Below, in pieces: positions 8,315 through 17,461 of a stretch of DNA of 64,000 bases. Within the stretch, counting starts at the first letter, position 1; every line of letters begins with the position of its first letter. A program made the position numbers and the translations under genes. The stretch is from CAYYJS01 sp964472315. Its GTDB lineage: Bacteria > Verrucomicrobiota > Kiritimatiellia > UBA8416. The stretch is from the NCBI GenBank assembly GCA_964472315.1, contig CAYYJS010000004.1:1-64000 (forward strand), written 5' to 3'. The notes under the pieces are model-generated. The model saw only the letters and a program-made list of their open reading frames with translations. It searched no databases and had not been told where the DNA came from.

Positions 8315-9538
8315 TTACTGGTTGATGGTGTAGGTGGCATTCATGCCGCCCGGTACGGGGAGCATGCGCCGGATGTACTGCTCGATCCACAGATTGACAT
8401 TCGCCACGCCGCTCTTCGGCACGACCACGATGTCCTCCGGCTCGACCATCACATCCGTATCGCCGGCGACACGCGCGATGTATTTCGGATCGAGATTGAT
8501 CGAGAAGGGCGCCAGGTAGCCGTTGGGGGTCTTTTTCAGCACGACCACCTTCTTGATGTTGGCCGAATCGAGCTTGCCGCCCGCCAAGGCCACGGCGTAC
8601 ATCGGATGCATCGGTTCGTACACCGGATACATGCCGGGCCGTTGAACTTCGCCGAGCACCGCCGTGTTCCCCTTCAGCGCGATCAGGTTGAAGTTGACGC
8701 CGACCACGCCCGCGAGCTTCGCATCGAGCTGCTCCTCCACGACTTCACGCACCCGCGCGATGCTCATGCCGACGACGTTGATATCCCCCACCAGCGGCAG
8801 ACTGACAATGCCATCCGGACGTACGGTGGTAATGGAGTAAGCGCTCTCGTAATGGTTGACTTCCTTGAGGAATTGCTCGGCGAGCACTTGTCCCCTTTCG
8901 AGGATCACGGTGATCGCCGCCGACGGCGCCAGCTTCGTGTACGCCGCCCGCAGCATGTCGCGCACCTCGGCGATCGTCTTGCCTTTGACCGGTTGATCGT
9001 CGACCTGATGAAACGAAATCATGCCATCCGTGCGCACGGTCACCGTTTCCCGCACCGACCGCTCGCCCTCCACGACAATCGTCAAGACGTCGAGGCAATT
9101 GACGCGGTAGACATCCAACACCGGAGGCTTGCGGTAGAACAGGACGCCGATTTCGTCGCCCGGCCCCAGACAATACTGGTATCGCGTCGTCGGATACCGG
9201 GCGACTCCGGCGCCGATCGCCGCCGTCAGCTCGGGGTGCGCCTCGCGACCTTTTTCGCTCGTCGCGCCGTCTCGACCGCCGCCGAACAACGACAGCACGC
9301 CCCGGCGGGCCGGCGCCTGTTGCGGCGGCTCCGCCGACGTCTCCGTCAGCGGCTCCGTCGGTGTCGCCGCCTCCGCGGAACCGTTTTTGCCGCGCATCGC
9401 ATCCTGCACGAGTCCGACAATCCCGTTGTTCTCGGGGCGGCGCGACGTCGCGCAAGACGTGCACAACAGCAAGGATGCCGCGATCGGCCACCAAGCCCGC
9501 GCACAACAATCATCGAGCCGGCTTCTTTTCCGTATCAC
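8315..9538 (-). CDS. Outer-membrane polysaccharide export protein, Wza-like (Poly_export + SLBB)
   Basis: A 407-residue protein that should form the outer-membrane exit channel for the polysaccharide. An N-terminal signal (W-W-P-I-A-A-S-L-L-L-C-T-S-C) looks like a lipoprotein signal, although the -3 residue (Cys) is atypical. The Poly_export domain begins near residue 110 (Y-C-L-G-P-G-D-E-I), and SLBB segments follow (V-L-G-E-V-Q-R-P-G-M-Y-P-V and G-D-T-D-V-M-V-E-P-E-D-I-V-V-V-P). The start is a GTG with AGAGGGAG 7 bases upstream; codons upstream of it look non-coding. It is the first gene of the minus-strand operon running through Wzz, Wzy, glycosyltransferase, flippase and KpsS-like genes. 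Confidence 0.9.
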   Translation of the reverse strand: MIRKRSRLDDCCARAWWPIAASLLLCTSCATSRRPENNGIVGLVQDAMRGKNGSAEAATPTEPLTETSAEPPQQAPARRGVLSLFGGGRDGATSEKGREAHPELTAAIGAGVARYPTTRYQYCLGPGDEIGVLFYRKPPVLDVYRVNCLDVLTIVVEGERSVRETVTVRTDGMISFHQVDDQPVKGKTIAEVRDMLRAAYTKLAPSAAITVILERGQVLAEQFLKEVNHYESAYSITTVRPDGIVSLPLVGDINVVGMSIARVREVVEEQLDAKLAGVVGVNFNLIALKGNTAVLGEVQRPGMYPVYEPMHPMYAVALAGGKLDSANIKKVVVLKKTPNGYLAPFSINLDPKYIARVAGDTDVMVEPEDIVVVPKSGVANVNLWIEQYIRRMLPVPGGMNATYTINQ

Positions 9539-9778
9539 CGTATATCTCCCTCTTGAGGCGTTCCGCCCGCGGCATCCGCGCATCGCATGTGCCCAGGCCT
9601 GTCCGTTTCCTGATCTTGGGGTGTGAGCATAGCGCACCGCATGTTGCGCGCGGATTACCGTACGGTGAGAATTTGGTCAGGCACTTGACAACGCCGACCC
9701 GCTTGCGGGAGGCTCTCGAACATGGAGCGTTTGGCGGGCGCCCCGCAGAGGTGCCCCGACGTCCGGGAAGGAGCATCG
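9539..9778. promoter_or_regulatory. Divergent intergenic region between Wza-like and methyltransferase genes
   Basis: 240 bases between divergent genes, so both promoters should lie here. It contains a perfect 10-bp palindrome ACCGTACGGT (9657-9666), a TTGACA hexamer (9685-9690) with no good -10 at the right distance, and a small hairpin CCCGC-TT-GCGGG (9698-9709). No promoter could be assigned with confidence. Confidence 0.45.
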
Positions 9779-10630
9779 ATGAACATTCCATGGAAACTGA
9801 AATCGGCCGCCTTCGGCCTGCTTGACCGCTTTCCGCCCCGCGTGCTCCATCTCCTGCAGAAGCACATCACACGCCGGAGTCATCGGCCGATCGGACCGTC
9901 CGCGGACTGGGACTTCTTCGCGGAGCGGATTCACCGGCATGGCGCCCGGCGGCTCGTGGAGTTCGGCGCCGGCAAGGATCTGGCGCAGAACCTGTTTCTC
10001 GCGCGTCATATCGCGCACCAGGCCGTCGTGGACATCGACCCGATGCTGAATTTGGGTCTCTTGAACCGCGCCCTGCGCGAGCTTCACGCGCGGGGCCTTG
10101 CGAGCGATCCGACACCCGTGGCGAATCTCGACGCGCTCGCGCAACGCTTCGGCATCGTCTACAGAGCGCCGATGGATATGGCCGCGACGTCTTTTGCCGA
10201 CGCGGCGTTCGACATCTGCGTGACCGAGAACACGTTGGAGCATATCCCGGTCGCGGCCATTCGCGCCATTTACCGCGAACTCGCCCGCGTGCTCGTTCCC
10301 GGCGGGATCGTCTGCTTCCGGATCGGCTACTCCGATCATTACTGGCACACCGACCCGCGCATCGGCGCGCTGAATTTCCTCCGCTACCCGGAGTCGGTAT
10401 GGGCGCGGCACAATCACCGGAACCATTACCAGAACCGGTTGCGGCACGCGGATCACCGGGGGCTGCTCGTGGAAGCCGGCTTCGCGATTCTGGAAGACCT
10501 GCCCGGATCGAGGTACGAAGCCTGGCGGGACAGGGTCGGCACGATGGAGCTGCTCCGCACCGAGGAGGATCTGGCGCTGAACGGGCGGTTCGTCGCCGCC
10601 AACGGCACGGGCGTTCGCCGGACCGGCTAA
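9779..10630 (+). CDS. Class I SAM-dependent methyltransferase (polysaccharide locus)
   Basis: A 283-residue cytoplasmic methyltransferase. Motif I is the slightly unusual V-E-F-G-A-G-K-D-L near residue 62; D-I-C-V-T-E-N-T-L-E-H-I-P (near residue 143) is the methyltransferase motif IV region; V-L-V-P-G-G-I-V-C-F-R follows near residue 170. The ATG has AAGGAG 8 bases upstream. It is divergent from the Wza-like gene and convergent with the next methyltransferase, so it is its own unit. The target is probably a sugar of the exopolysaccharide, by location only. A Y-x-D-H-Y-W-H stretch after motif IV fits a family of sugar-cluster methyltransferases. Confidence 0.8.
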   Translation: MNIPWKLKSAAFGLLDRFPPRVLHLLQKHITRRSHRPIGPSADWDFFAERIHRHGARRLVEFGAGKDLAQNLFLARHIAHQAVVDIDPMLNLGLLNRALRELHARGLASDPTPVANLDALAQRFGIVYRAPMDMAATSFADAAFDICVTENTLEHIPVAAIRAIYRELARVLVPGGIVCFRIGYSDHYWHTDPRIGALNFLRYPESVWARHNHRNHYQNRLRHADHRGLLVEAGFAILEDLPGSRYEAWRDRVGTMELLRTEEDLALNGRFVAANGTGVRRTG

Positions 10631-10671
10631 CCGCGCGGTCGGCCGCGGGGCGGACAACCGGGCGCCTGAGA

Positions 10672-11559
10672 TCAAGTCCGCGCAACGCCGCGGGGCGCAC
10701 ATGTTCCCGGCGCGGGCTTTTCCAGAACGGCCAGCAGCACGTGCGCGCCCAGCTCGCGCAACGGCGGCACGGCGTTCACGAGTCCGTTGACCCACTTCAG
10801 CGGGCCCGCGTCAAGCGAGGGGTTCGCGCGGAGCGCCGCAATCCGGAACCCACGGGCCGATGCAAGGGCGGTGAAGCGGGAGACGGTCATGCGGTTGAGA
10901 TGGCCCTGCACATCCTCATAGCGCGTGGCGGGATCGTCCGGACGGTAAAGTTCCGCGCGGACCCGGAGTACCACGCGCTCGGGGAACAGCAGGTGCACCC
11001 ACGGCAACCGGGTGAATTCCCAGGCGTGCGCACCGTACGGGCTCAGCCATAGCGGGCCGAACCTCGTTGCGAGAACCCCCCCGGCCCGCAGGCAGGCATA
11101 CACCTTTCCGAGACACTCCGATGGCGACAGTATGTGTTCGAAGGCGTTCTCGCTGAACACCAGGTCGACCGGCGACATCGGCATGCAGTCATGAACGAAG
11201 TCGGCGGCGTGGAACGAGACTATCGAAGCGACCCCCTCCTCGCCGGCCTTGCGCGTCGCGGCTTCGATGCGGCCGCGGTCGATGTCGACGCCGATCACCC
11301 GTTTCGCGCCCGCCTTGGCCAGCGCGATCGACAGATCTCCCGTGCCGCAACCAATCTCGAGGACATCCTTGCCGCGGTAATCGACAAACCTGGCGAGCAT
11401 ATCGAGCAACCGCACGGCACGCCGCCCATGGTGATGCAGATCCGCCAGTTGCCGCGCGATCGCGGCCGCATCCCGTCGGCACCGGTCATGCGCGCAGGCC
11501 TTCAGAAGCCGATAGGCGAGCGTATCGCGCGCCTCCACCGTTCCTTGCCGCGTACGCAT
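10672..11559 (-). CDS. Class I SAM-dependent methyltransferase
   Basis: A 295-residue methyltransferase with a textbook motif I (V-L-E-I-G-C-G-T-G-D-L-S near residue 65), acidic end of beta 2 (G-V-D-I-D near residue 88) and motif IV L-V-F-S-E-N-A-F-E-H-I near residue 132. The ATG has an almost perfect AGGAGGTGA site 5 bases upstream and lies 13 bases after the upstream glycosyltransferase stop, so the two are co-transcribed. It probably methylates a sugar or lipid-linked intermediate. It is unlike the neighbouring methyltransferase beyond the fold. Confidence 0.83.
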   Translation of the reverse strand: MRTRQGTVEARDTLAYRLLKACAHDRCRRDAAAIARQLADLHHHGRRAVRLLDMLARFVDYRGKDVLEIGCGTGDLSIALAKAGAKRVIGVDIDRGRIEAATRKAGEEGVASIVSFHAADFVHDCMPMSPVDLVFSENAFEHILSPSECLGKVYACLRAGGVLATRFGPLWLSPYGAHAWEFTRLPWVHLLFPERVVLRVRAELYRPDDPATRYEDVQGHLNRMTVSRFTALASARGFRIAALRANPSLDAGPLKWVNGLVNAVPPLRELGAHVLLAVLEKPAPGTCAPRGVART

Positions 11560-11572
11560 CCGTCACCTCCTG

Positions 11573-12865
11573 TCACTCAGACCGTTGATGCGGGGGGGCC
11601 TTTAGACAGTCGTACAGTTCGGCGACCGTGGTGTTTTCGTTGAAACGGCGGACCACCCAGTCCCGCCCCGCCGCGCCCAGGCGGTGGGACACCGCGGGAT
11701 TGCGCAGCAGGTGTTCCAGGGCGGCGGCGAGCGCGCCGGCATCCGCCGGCGGCACGAGCAAGCCGGTCTCGTCGTGCCGGACGAGTTCCGGCACGCCGGA
11801 GAGATCCGACGCGACGGTCGCGATCCCCATGGCCATCGCCTCCATCAGGGCCACCGGAATGCCCTCCATCTTGCCGCTGCGGTCGCGGACGCTGGGTAGC
11901 ACGAACAGCGTGGCCCGTTCCAGCCATGCCCGCACACGGCTGCGCGGGCACGCGCCGACGAAGCGGATGCAACCCCCAAGCGCGCGTTTGCGGACGCGCG
12001 CCATCAGCCGCCGCCGCAAAGGTCCCGCACCGATGCAGACGCACCGGACGCGCACCCCGCGCGCGCGCACCAGCGCCAGCGCATCGATCAGATGGATATG
12101 CCCCTTGTAGGATTCCAGACTCCCCGTGCAGAGCAGGAGCGGAACGGCACGCGGACGGCGTCGCGCGGGGGGACAAAACATCGCACAGTCCACGCCGCAG
12201 TGAATCACACGGGTAGCCTCGCGATAGCGGTCGCCCAGCAGGGAAATCAGCAGTCGGCGGTTGTAGTCGGATACCGTAACCACGAAATCGGCGGCATCGA
12301 GCTTGACCTTGAGCATCGCGCGATCGACGAACAGATCGTGCGCATGCACCGTCACGCTGTAGGGGATGCCGGTGAGGCGGTTGATGCAATAGGCTGCCAA
12401 GGCTGGGTGGGTCGCCCAGTGCGCGTGAATCCGATGGATACCCGCGGCCTGCATCAGCCGGGCATAATGCGCCGCCAACGGCACCACCGCCAGCGCCCTG
12501 ACGAGAAAACGCGGCGAGCGACGATTCCCCGCAAGAGCCCTTCTCCATGTATCCAGATACCGGCCCGGCGCGCGGCGCAGCCAGAACCCCTGGTCCCTGA
12601 GAACAACCCACGCGGCGACGCTCGCGACATACACGCGGGCCATCACGGCGTCCGCATCGGCATGGCGCAGGGCTTCACGGTGGCGCAGCAACGGAAACAC
12701 ACGCACATCGACGCCGCGCCGGATGAGCGCCACGATTTCGCGCAGGATGAACGTCTCGCTGATCTTTGGGAACCGCGATACGAGATAGGCGACCGACAAC
12801 GCGGCCGGCGCGGCGGGTCCGCGCCGCACGCCTTCCTCCACTGGTTGTCCGTCATGCACGTTCAT
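11573..12865 (-). CDS. Glycosyltransferase family 4, WcaL/AmsK-like
   Basis: A 430-residue GT-B glycosyltransferase. The opening Y-L-V-S-R-F-P-K-I-S-E-T-F-I-L-R-E-I is diagnostic of the colanic-acid WcaL/amylovoran AmsK group; H-A-H-W-A-T-H-P-A near residue 150, V-H-A-H-D-L-F, a G-S-L-E-S-Y-K-G-H sugar-nucleotide loop and E-G-I-P-V-A-L-M-E-A-M-A-M-G-I follow. The ATG at 12865 lacks a strong ribosome site; an internal GTG 14 codons later is possible and would remove only a non-conserved leader. It heads the two-gene unit with the SAM methyltransferase. Role inferred: transfer of a sugar in repeat-unit assembly. Confidence 0.87.
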   Translation of the reverse strand: MNVHDGQPVEEGVRRGPAAPAALSVAYLVSRFPKISETFILREIVALIRRGVDVRVFPLLRHREALRHADADAVMARVYVASVAAWVVLRDQGFWLRRAPGRYLDTWRRALAGNRRSPRFLVRALAVVPLAAHYARLMQAAGIHRIHAHWATHPALAAYCINRLTGIPYSVTVHAHDLFVDRAMLKVKLDAADFVVTVSDYNRRLLISLLGDRYREATRVIHCGVDCAMFCPPARRRPRAVPLLLCTGSLESYKGHIHLIDALALVRARGVRVRCVCIGAGPLRRRLMARVRKRALGGCIRFVGACPRSRVRAWLERATLFVLPSVRDRSGKMEGIPVALMEAMAMGIATVASDLSGVPELVRHDETGLLVPPADAGALAAALEHLLRNPAVSHRLGAAGRDWVVRRFNENTTVAELYDCLKAPPHQRSE

Positions 12866-13168
12866 GCCGCCGTTCCCGCGCCCCGCACCCCGCCTGAATT
12901 AGGGATATACCTGAGGGCTGGATCAGGCAAATCCCGATCTGACGATCTCATCGCCCCGTTAGCGTCCGATGATGGTCGGGCTAGAAGTCCGTCAACTTCC
13001 GCGTGCAGGGCGGGAGGATTCATCGGCGCGCCCCGCAGGGTGCCCTCCGCGCCGGGAGGTATGACATTACTGTCTTTAGGCGGCGGATGGATGAGCCCGC
13101 ATGAAACCCGAACGGATATCTAAACAAGACCGAAGCACCGCCTAGCATGAGACGAACAGGGAGACGCG
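12866..13168. promoter_or_regulatory. Divergent intergenic region before the sugar transferase
   Basis: 303 bases with no gene. It separates the minus-strand glycosyltransferase from the plus-strand initiating transferase and should hold both promoters. A 7-bp inverted repeat CGGCGCG-N17-CGCGCCG (13024-13054) could fold into a stable hairpin. I saw no clear -35/-10 pair and no recognisable c-di-GMP riboswitch core. Confidence 0.4.
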
Positions 13169-14299
13169 ATGGTGTGGGCAGTCGATCGAAGCCGATCGTC
13201 ATCGGATGGGAGACACAAGATGCAATCGGAGATGAAAACGGTTTGTTTGGACGTGGCCGGCGACTGCGTGCCGTCGCGGGACCGGGTGCGGGCGATGTGG
13301 CCGACATGGGCATGCCGGGACGCGCGCGGGGGCGGTTTGCTGGATGTTTCGCTGGCTTTGGCGCTGACGATCCCCGCCGGTGCGGTGCTGGCCGCGCTGT
13401 ATGTTGTGCATCTGCTTTTCACACGTGCCGAAGGCCCTTTCCTCTACCGCGGCCGGCGCCTCGGTCTGCATCGCAAGCCGTTCACCATTTTCAAGGTGCG
13501 CACGCTGCGCGCGGACGCCGAGCAGCGCCTCGGCGCGCGACTATGCACACGGGAAGACGAGCTGCACACACCGTACGGGGATTTTCTGCGCCGCACGCGC
13601 CTCGACGAGCTTCCGCAGATTTTCAACATCTTACGCGGGGATATGGTCTTCGTGGGCCCCCGCCCCGAGCGGGAAGCCGTCTATCGGGAGCGGGCCGCGA
13701 AGATACCGGGCTACGAGCGGCGTTTCGACGTGCCCCCCGGACTGACCGGCATCGCCCAGTTCTTCACGCCGCACGGCACGCCGAAAGGCATCCGCGCGCG
13801 CATCGACAACCAGTTTGTCAGATCCGGCGGCAACGCCTGGCATCGCATGCGCCTCATCACCCTGACGGGCGTGCGGCTGGCCTGGCTCGCCCTGAAGGAG
13901 CCGTCGCTCGCCGCGATCGCGTGGGTTGCCGGCCGGCTCGGTCACCGCGCGCTGGACATCCGCGCCCGTGCCGCGCGCCGGCGCATACGCCAGTCGCGCT
14001 GTGAAATTGTGGGGCCGCGCAACGAGCGCATGCCCGCGCAAGTCATGCATGTGGACCGCGGGCGCGTGTCGCTTTATACGCCGCGCCGGCTCGACGCGCA
14101 CGAAGCGATCGACTTCGAGATCGTGCAGCCCGCGCGGCGACCCGATGGCCGGTGGAAGCACACCCGGATCCGTTGTCGGGGCACCGCGCATCCGACGGCC
14201 GGTGCCGACGCCGGCGTCTACACCATCGCTTACGAGCCCCGGACGGATTTCAGCCATTACCGGCTGGAGCGGTATATCCTCGGCATGGCGTTCGGTTGA
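13169..14299 (+). CDS. Initiating sugar transferase (bacterial sugar transferase family) with PilZ-like C-terminal domain
   Basis: A 376-residue polyprenyl-phosphate sugar-1-phosphate transferase that would start repeat-unit synthesis at the inner membrane. One membrane segment (residues 56-86) is followed by the catalytic domain with F-K-V-R-T-L, R-R-T-R-L-D-E-L-P-Q-I-F-N-I-L and G-D-M-V-F-V-G-P-R-P-E, all family hallmarks. After residue about 285 an extra domain of about 90 residues (R-N-E-R-M-P-A-Q-V to the end) resembles PilZ in strand pattern but lacks the full RxxxR and D/NxSxxG motifs. Two starts are possible: the ATG at 13169 (GGGAGA upstream) or at 13220 (GGGAGAC upstream); I give the longer. 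Confidence 0.85.
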   Translation: MVWAVDRSRSSSDGRHKMQSEMKTVCLDVAGDCVPSRDRVRAMWPTWACRDARGGGLLDVSLALALTIPAGAVLAALYVVHLLFTRAEGPFLYRGRRLGLHRKPFTIFKVRTLRADAEQRLGARLCTREDELHTPYGDFLRRTRLDELPQIFNILRGDMVFVGPRPEREAVYRERAAKIPGYERRFDVPPGLTGIAQFFTPHGTPKGIRARIDNQFVRSGGNAWHRMRLITLTGVRLAWLALKEPSLAAIAWVAGRLGHRALDIRARAARRRIRQSRCEIVGPRNERMPAQVMHVDRGRVSLYTPRRLDAHEAIDFEIVQPARRPDGRWKHTRIRCRGTAHPTAGADAGVYTIAYEPRTDFSHYRLERYILGMAFG

Positions 14300-14320
14300 G
14301 TCGAAACGCGCGCCGGGATG

Positions 14321-15010
14321 CTAGCCCGTCACGGCTTTCCGGCCGGACGCGAGCGCCTTGAGCTTCTTATCGCTGCCGAACAGCACGAGCGTATCGCCGG
14401 CGTGGATGACGTCTTCGCCCTGGGGATTCACGACCGTCTTCTGTCCGCCCTTCCGGTCCGCCGTGCGTTTGATGGCCAGGACCGTCAGGTTGTACTCGTT
14501 GCGGACCTTGGCCATGGCCAGGGAGAGTCCGATCCAGCTTTCCGGCGCGGCCAGTTCCACGATGCTGACACCGTCGGCGATCTCGAAGTAGTCGATATAG
14601 GATGGGAAGATCAGGGCGCGTGCCAGCCGCGCCGCACGCTCGCGGTCGGGGTAGACAACCAGCGACACCCCGATCCGTTCCAGAACCTTGCCGTGCAGAT
14701 CGGAGGCCGCCTTCGCGACCACGTACGGCACCTTCAGGGCCAGGATATTCATCGCGGCCAGGATGCTGGCCTCCATGTTGTCGGCGATCGCCACCACGGC
14801 GACGTCGCAGGTATCGAATCCGCATTCGTGCAGGACGCGCTCGTCGGTCCCGTCGGCATGCACCACGCGCGCGGCGAGCCCGGTCGCCCGTTCGGCGGCA
14901 TCCCGGTCCCGCTCGACGACCAGCACATCCATGCCGGCCCGCGACAGGGCCTCGGCCAACACCGAACCGAAGCGCCCCGCTCCGATGATTCCGACTCTTT
15001 TGGCCGTCAT
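14321..15010 (-). CDS. ktrA: Trk/Ktr potassium uptake regulatory subunit (TrkA_N + TrkA_C)
   Basis: A 229-residue cytoplasmic RCK protein that gates the membrane subunit KtrB in response to nucleotides. The Rossmann motif G-I-I-G-A-G-R-F-G at residues 7-15 and the acidic V-V-E-R-D after beta 2 bind NAD(H)/ATP. The TrkA_C domain (about 140-225) ends with D-V-I-H-A-G-D-T-L-V-L-F-G. Length matches KtrA (about 220), not the doubled TrkA (about 450). The ATG has GGAGGAG upstream. It lies 82 bases downstream of ktrB, in the same operon. Confidence 0.93.
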   Translation of the reverse strand: MTAKRVGIIGAGRFGSVLAEALSRAGMDVLVVERDRDAAERATGLAARVVHADGTDERVLHECGFDTCDVAVVAIADNMEASILAAMNILALKVPYVVAKAASDLHGKVLERIGVSLVVYPDRERAARLARALIFPSYIDYFEIADGVSIVELAAPESWIGLSLAMAKVRNEYNLTVLAIKRTADRKGGQKTVVNPQGEDVIHAGDTLVLFGSDKKLKALASGRKAVTG

Positions 15011-15092
15011 CCCGTTGTCTCCTCCCGTGCGGTCCGTCCGTGAGTCGGGCGCCGCGTACGGGGAAAGAGTCTCGCACAAGCGCACCGGCTTG

Positions 15093-16472
15093 TCAGCCCA
15101 CAATGACTTCCTCTTCAGGGTAGCGCGCCAGCCGCGTCTCGCTCTGCCGGCCGACCGAGACGGCGATGGTCAGCGGGCCGAGACGTCCGACGAACATGCC
15201 GAGGATGAGGCACACCTGGCCGAACGCCGACAGCGAGGGGGTGATGCCGGTCGACAGACCGACGGTGGCGATCGCGGAAACCGATTCGAAGAGCAACTCG
15301 TCGGCCGTGCTGAGGCCGCTCGCCAGCAACGGCACGTGCTCCGTCACCAGCAGCGCGCCGAAAAGCAGCGTCACGATCCACAGACTGAGCAGCAGAATCG
15401 AGATGGCCTCCCGCACGACACGCACGGGAACCGTCCGCATGCCGCACCGCGTGCAGTCGGAACCGGATGTGATGCCGCGCAGGGTCAGGAACAAGACGGC
15501 GATCGTCGTCGTCTTGATGCCGCCGGCCGTGGAAGCGGGGGACCCGCCGATGAACATCATCAGCAACGTCAGGAATTCCGTGGCCGGCTTCAGGGCGGCG
15601 ATATCGACGACGTTGAAGCCCGCGGTGCGCGGCGTGATCGCCTGGAACAGGGCGCAGACAAGGCGTTCTCCGAACGGCAGACCGTCGAGCGTCTGACGCC
15701 ATTCGAGCGCCAGGAAGCCGGCAAACCCGATCAGGATAAGCGCCCCGGTCACGACCAACACGAGGCGCGTGTGCAGCGACAGGCTGCCGCGGCCGAGTCG
15801 GTCGCGCCGCCAGGGCCGAAGACCGGCGATGTTGTAGAGCACGAGAAAGCCCAACCCGCCCATGACCACCAGCGCGGCGACGGTCAGAATGGTGGCGCTG
15901 TCCGAACGCAGGCCGATCAGGCTGTCGGCGTGCAGGGCGAACCCGGCGTTGCAGAAGGCGCTGATCGCGTGGAAGAAGCCGGCATAGACCGCCTCGCCCG
16001 GCGTGTAGCCATGCGCATACAGGTAGCGATGCGTCAGCACGGCGCCGCCGACGAACTCGATCGCGAACGTGAACGTCAGCGCCGCCCGCAGCAGGCTCCC
16101 GAGCCCGCGCACGCCTTCGACACCCAGTGCGGTGCGCACCATGAACTCGTCGCGCAGGCGCAGACGGCGCCCGATCAGCACGAGCAGAAACGTGCCCAGC
16201 GTCATGATGCCGAGGCCGCCAACCTGGATCAGCGCGAGTATGACAAGCTGTCCGAAGCGGGAGAAGTGGGTGCCGATATCGACCACGGAAAGCCCGGTCA
16301 CGCAGGTCGCGCTCGTCGCCGTGAACAGCGCCGTCAGCGGCGGCGTCCAGCGGCCGGACCACGCGGCGGCCGGCAGCATGAGGAGCGCCGTGCCGACGAG
16401 GATGACGGCGAGGAATCCTTTGACGGCGATCCACTCGGGACGCCGGATTGGCTTGTCGATTCGTTCCTGCAT
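15093..16472 (-). CDS. ktrB: Potassium uptake protein KtrB/TrkH family
   Basis: A 459-residue membrane channel subunit that moves K+ (or Na+/K+) across the inner membrane. It has four pore-loop repeats; the first reads T-S-A-T-C-V-T-G-L-S-V-V and the third lies in G-G-S-P-A-S-T-A-G-G-I-K-T-T. About eight membrane segments. The start is uncertain: ATG at 16472 gives MQERIDKPIRRPEW directly before the first helix, but no ribosome site is visible; ATGs 9 or 11 codons upstream (16499, 16505) are equally weak. It is followed by ktrA and preceded by a metallophosphoesterase gene 55 bases away. Confidence 0.92.
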   Translation of the reverse strand: MQERIDKPIRRPEWIAVKGFLAVILVGTALLMLPAAAWSGRWTPPLTALFTATSATCVTGLSVVDIGTHFSRFGQLVILALIQVGGLGIMTLGTFLLVLIGRRLRLRDEFMVRTALGVEGVRGLGSLLRAALTFTFAIEFVGGAVLTHRYLYAHGYTPGEAVYAGFFHAISAFCNAGFALHADSLIGLRSDSATILTVAALVVMGGLGFLVLYNIAGLRPWRRDRLGRGSLSLHTRLVLVVTGALILIGFAGFLALEWRQTLDGLPFGERLVCALFQAITPRTAGFNVVDIAALKPATEFLTLLMMFIGGSPASTAGGIKTTTIAVLFLTLRGITSGSDCTRCGMRTVPVRVVREAISILLLSLWIVTLLFGALLVTEHVPLLASGLSTADELLFESVSAIATVGLSTGITPSLSAFGQVCLILGMFVGRLGPLTIAVSVGRQSETRLARYPEEEVIVG

Positions 16473-16527
16473 ATGGTGTGCCGGATGACATGATGCCATG
16501 GATGGCATGCCCGGCGACAGCACGGAT

Positions 16528-17250
16528 TCAGATGCCGCAGGCGAGCCGGTTGGCCAGGAAGGTCGGCAGGCCGGCCGCGAGGATTTTCCCTCGGGCGGTC
16601 TCGATGTCGTAGGGGACGCGCCGGAACTCGCATCGGGACGCGTCGGAATCGTAGATGACATAGCAGGCACGCGGATCGCCGTCGCGCGGTTGGCCGACGC
16701 TGCCGACATTGATGAAATACCGGCGCCCGGGCGCGAGCGTCAACTCCGTCGCGACCAGCCGCGTCACGGGGTCGCCGTCGATGTACACGACCGGGACATG
16801 CGTGTGCCCGTGGAAGCAGACCGCCGATTCCTGGAACTGGAAGTGCTCCCGCACGTCCCCGTGATCGATCACGTAGAACCAGGCGCCGAAGGCGGCCAGC
16901 GAGTTGTGGACGATCGCGAAATTATCCACCGGGAGCGAATGCATCAGCGACGCAAGGTAACGACGGTGGGCGGCGGCGAGCTGCCGCCGTGTCCACCGCA
17001 CGGCGAACCACGCCACAGGGTTCATCCCGGCGTCGGACGCGTCGGACGCGCAGTAGTGATCGTGGTTGCCGCGGACGCAGGCACAGTCGACCGCCTGTAT
17101 CGCCTCGATGCAGCGGACCGGATCGGCGTTGTAGCCGACGAGATCCCCGACGCAGGCAAAGCGCTCAACCGCCCTCGCCCGCGCGTCCTCCATCACGGCG
17201 GACAGGCCCTCCCAATTCGCATGGATATCCCCCAGAATGGCGTACCGCAT
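16528..17250 (-). CDS. Metallophosphoesterase (calcineurin-like, YfcE/ApaH-related)
   Basis: A 240-residue two-metal phosphoesterase. The family motifs appear in order: G-D-I-H (residues 7-10), G-D-L-V-G-Y (residues 36-41), G-N-H-D-H (residues 60-64), and G-H-T-H (residues 143-146). The substrate could be a phosphodiester or a nucleotide; the sequence does not say. No signal peptide, so cytoplasmic. It lies upstream of ktrB on the same strand. The ATG at 17250 has only a weak ribosome site, but the GDIH motif at residue 7 fixes the N-terminus. Confidence 0.88.
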   Translation of the reverse strand: MRYAILGDIHANWEGLSAVMEDARARAVERFACVGDLVGYNADPVRCIEAIQAVDCACVRGNHDHYCASDASDAGMNPVAWFAVRWTRRQLAAAHRRYLASLMHSLPVDNFAIVHNSLAAFGAWFYVIDHGDVREHFQFQESAVCFHGHTHVPVVYIDGDPVTRLVATELTLAPGRRYFINVGSVGQPRDGDPRACYVIYDSDASRCEFRRVPYDIETARGKILAAGLPTFLANRLACGI

Positions 17251-17461
17251 GCCTGTATTCTATCGGGCGTCCGCGCCGCGTACAAGCCCCGGCATCGCCG
17301 GACGCAGGGCAAACGCATCTTCGACATGAGGGGTTGATCTGGGGCGTTGGCATGCCACGGCAGTGAATCGCAGATGGCCCCCCCAAAAGGCAACAGCCTC
17401 TTTTCGGCCGCGCCGCGATGCGCTATGGTGCGCTTATCCGAGTTAACGAGGAGGAGCCATC

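Noticed and set aside
16473..16709. A much longer N-terminus for KtrB
   Set aside because: The added residues overlap the metallophosphoesterase end and are Ser/Pro-rich with no homology; starts after 16510 are enough.
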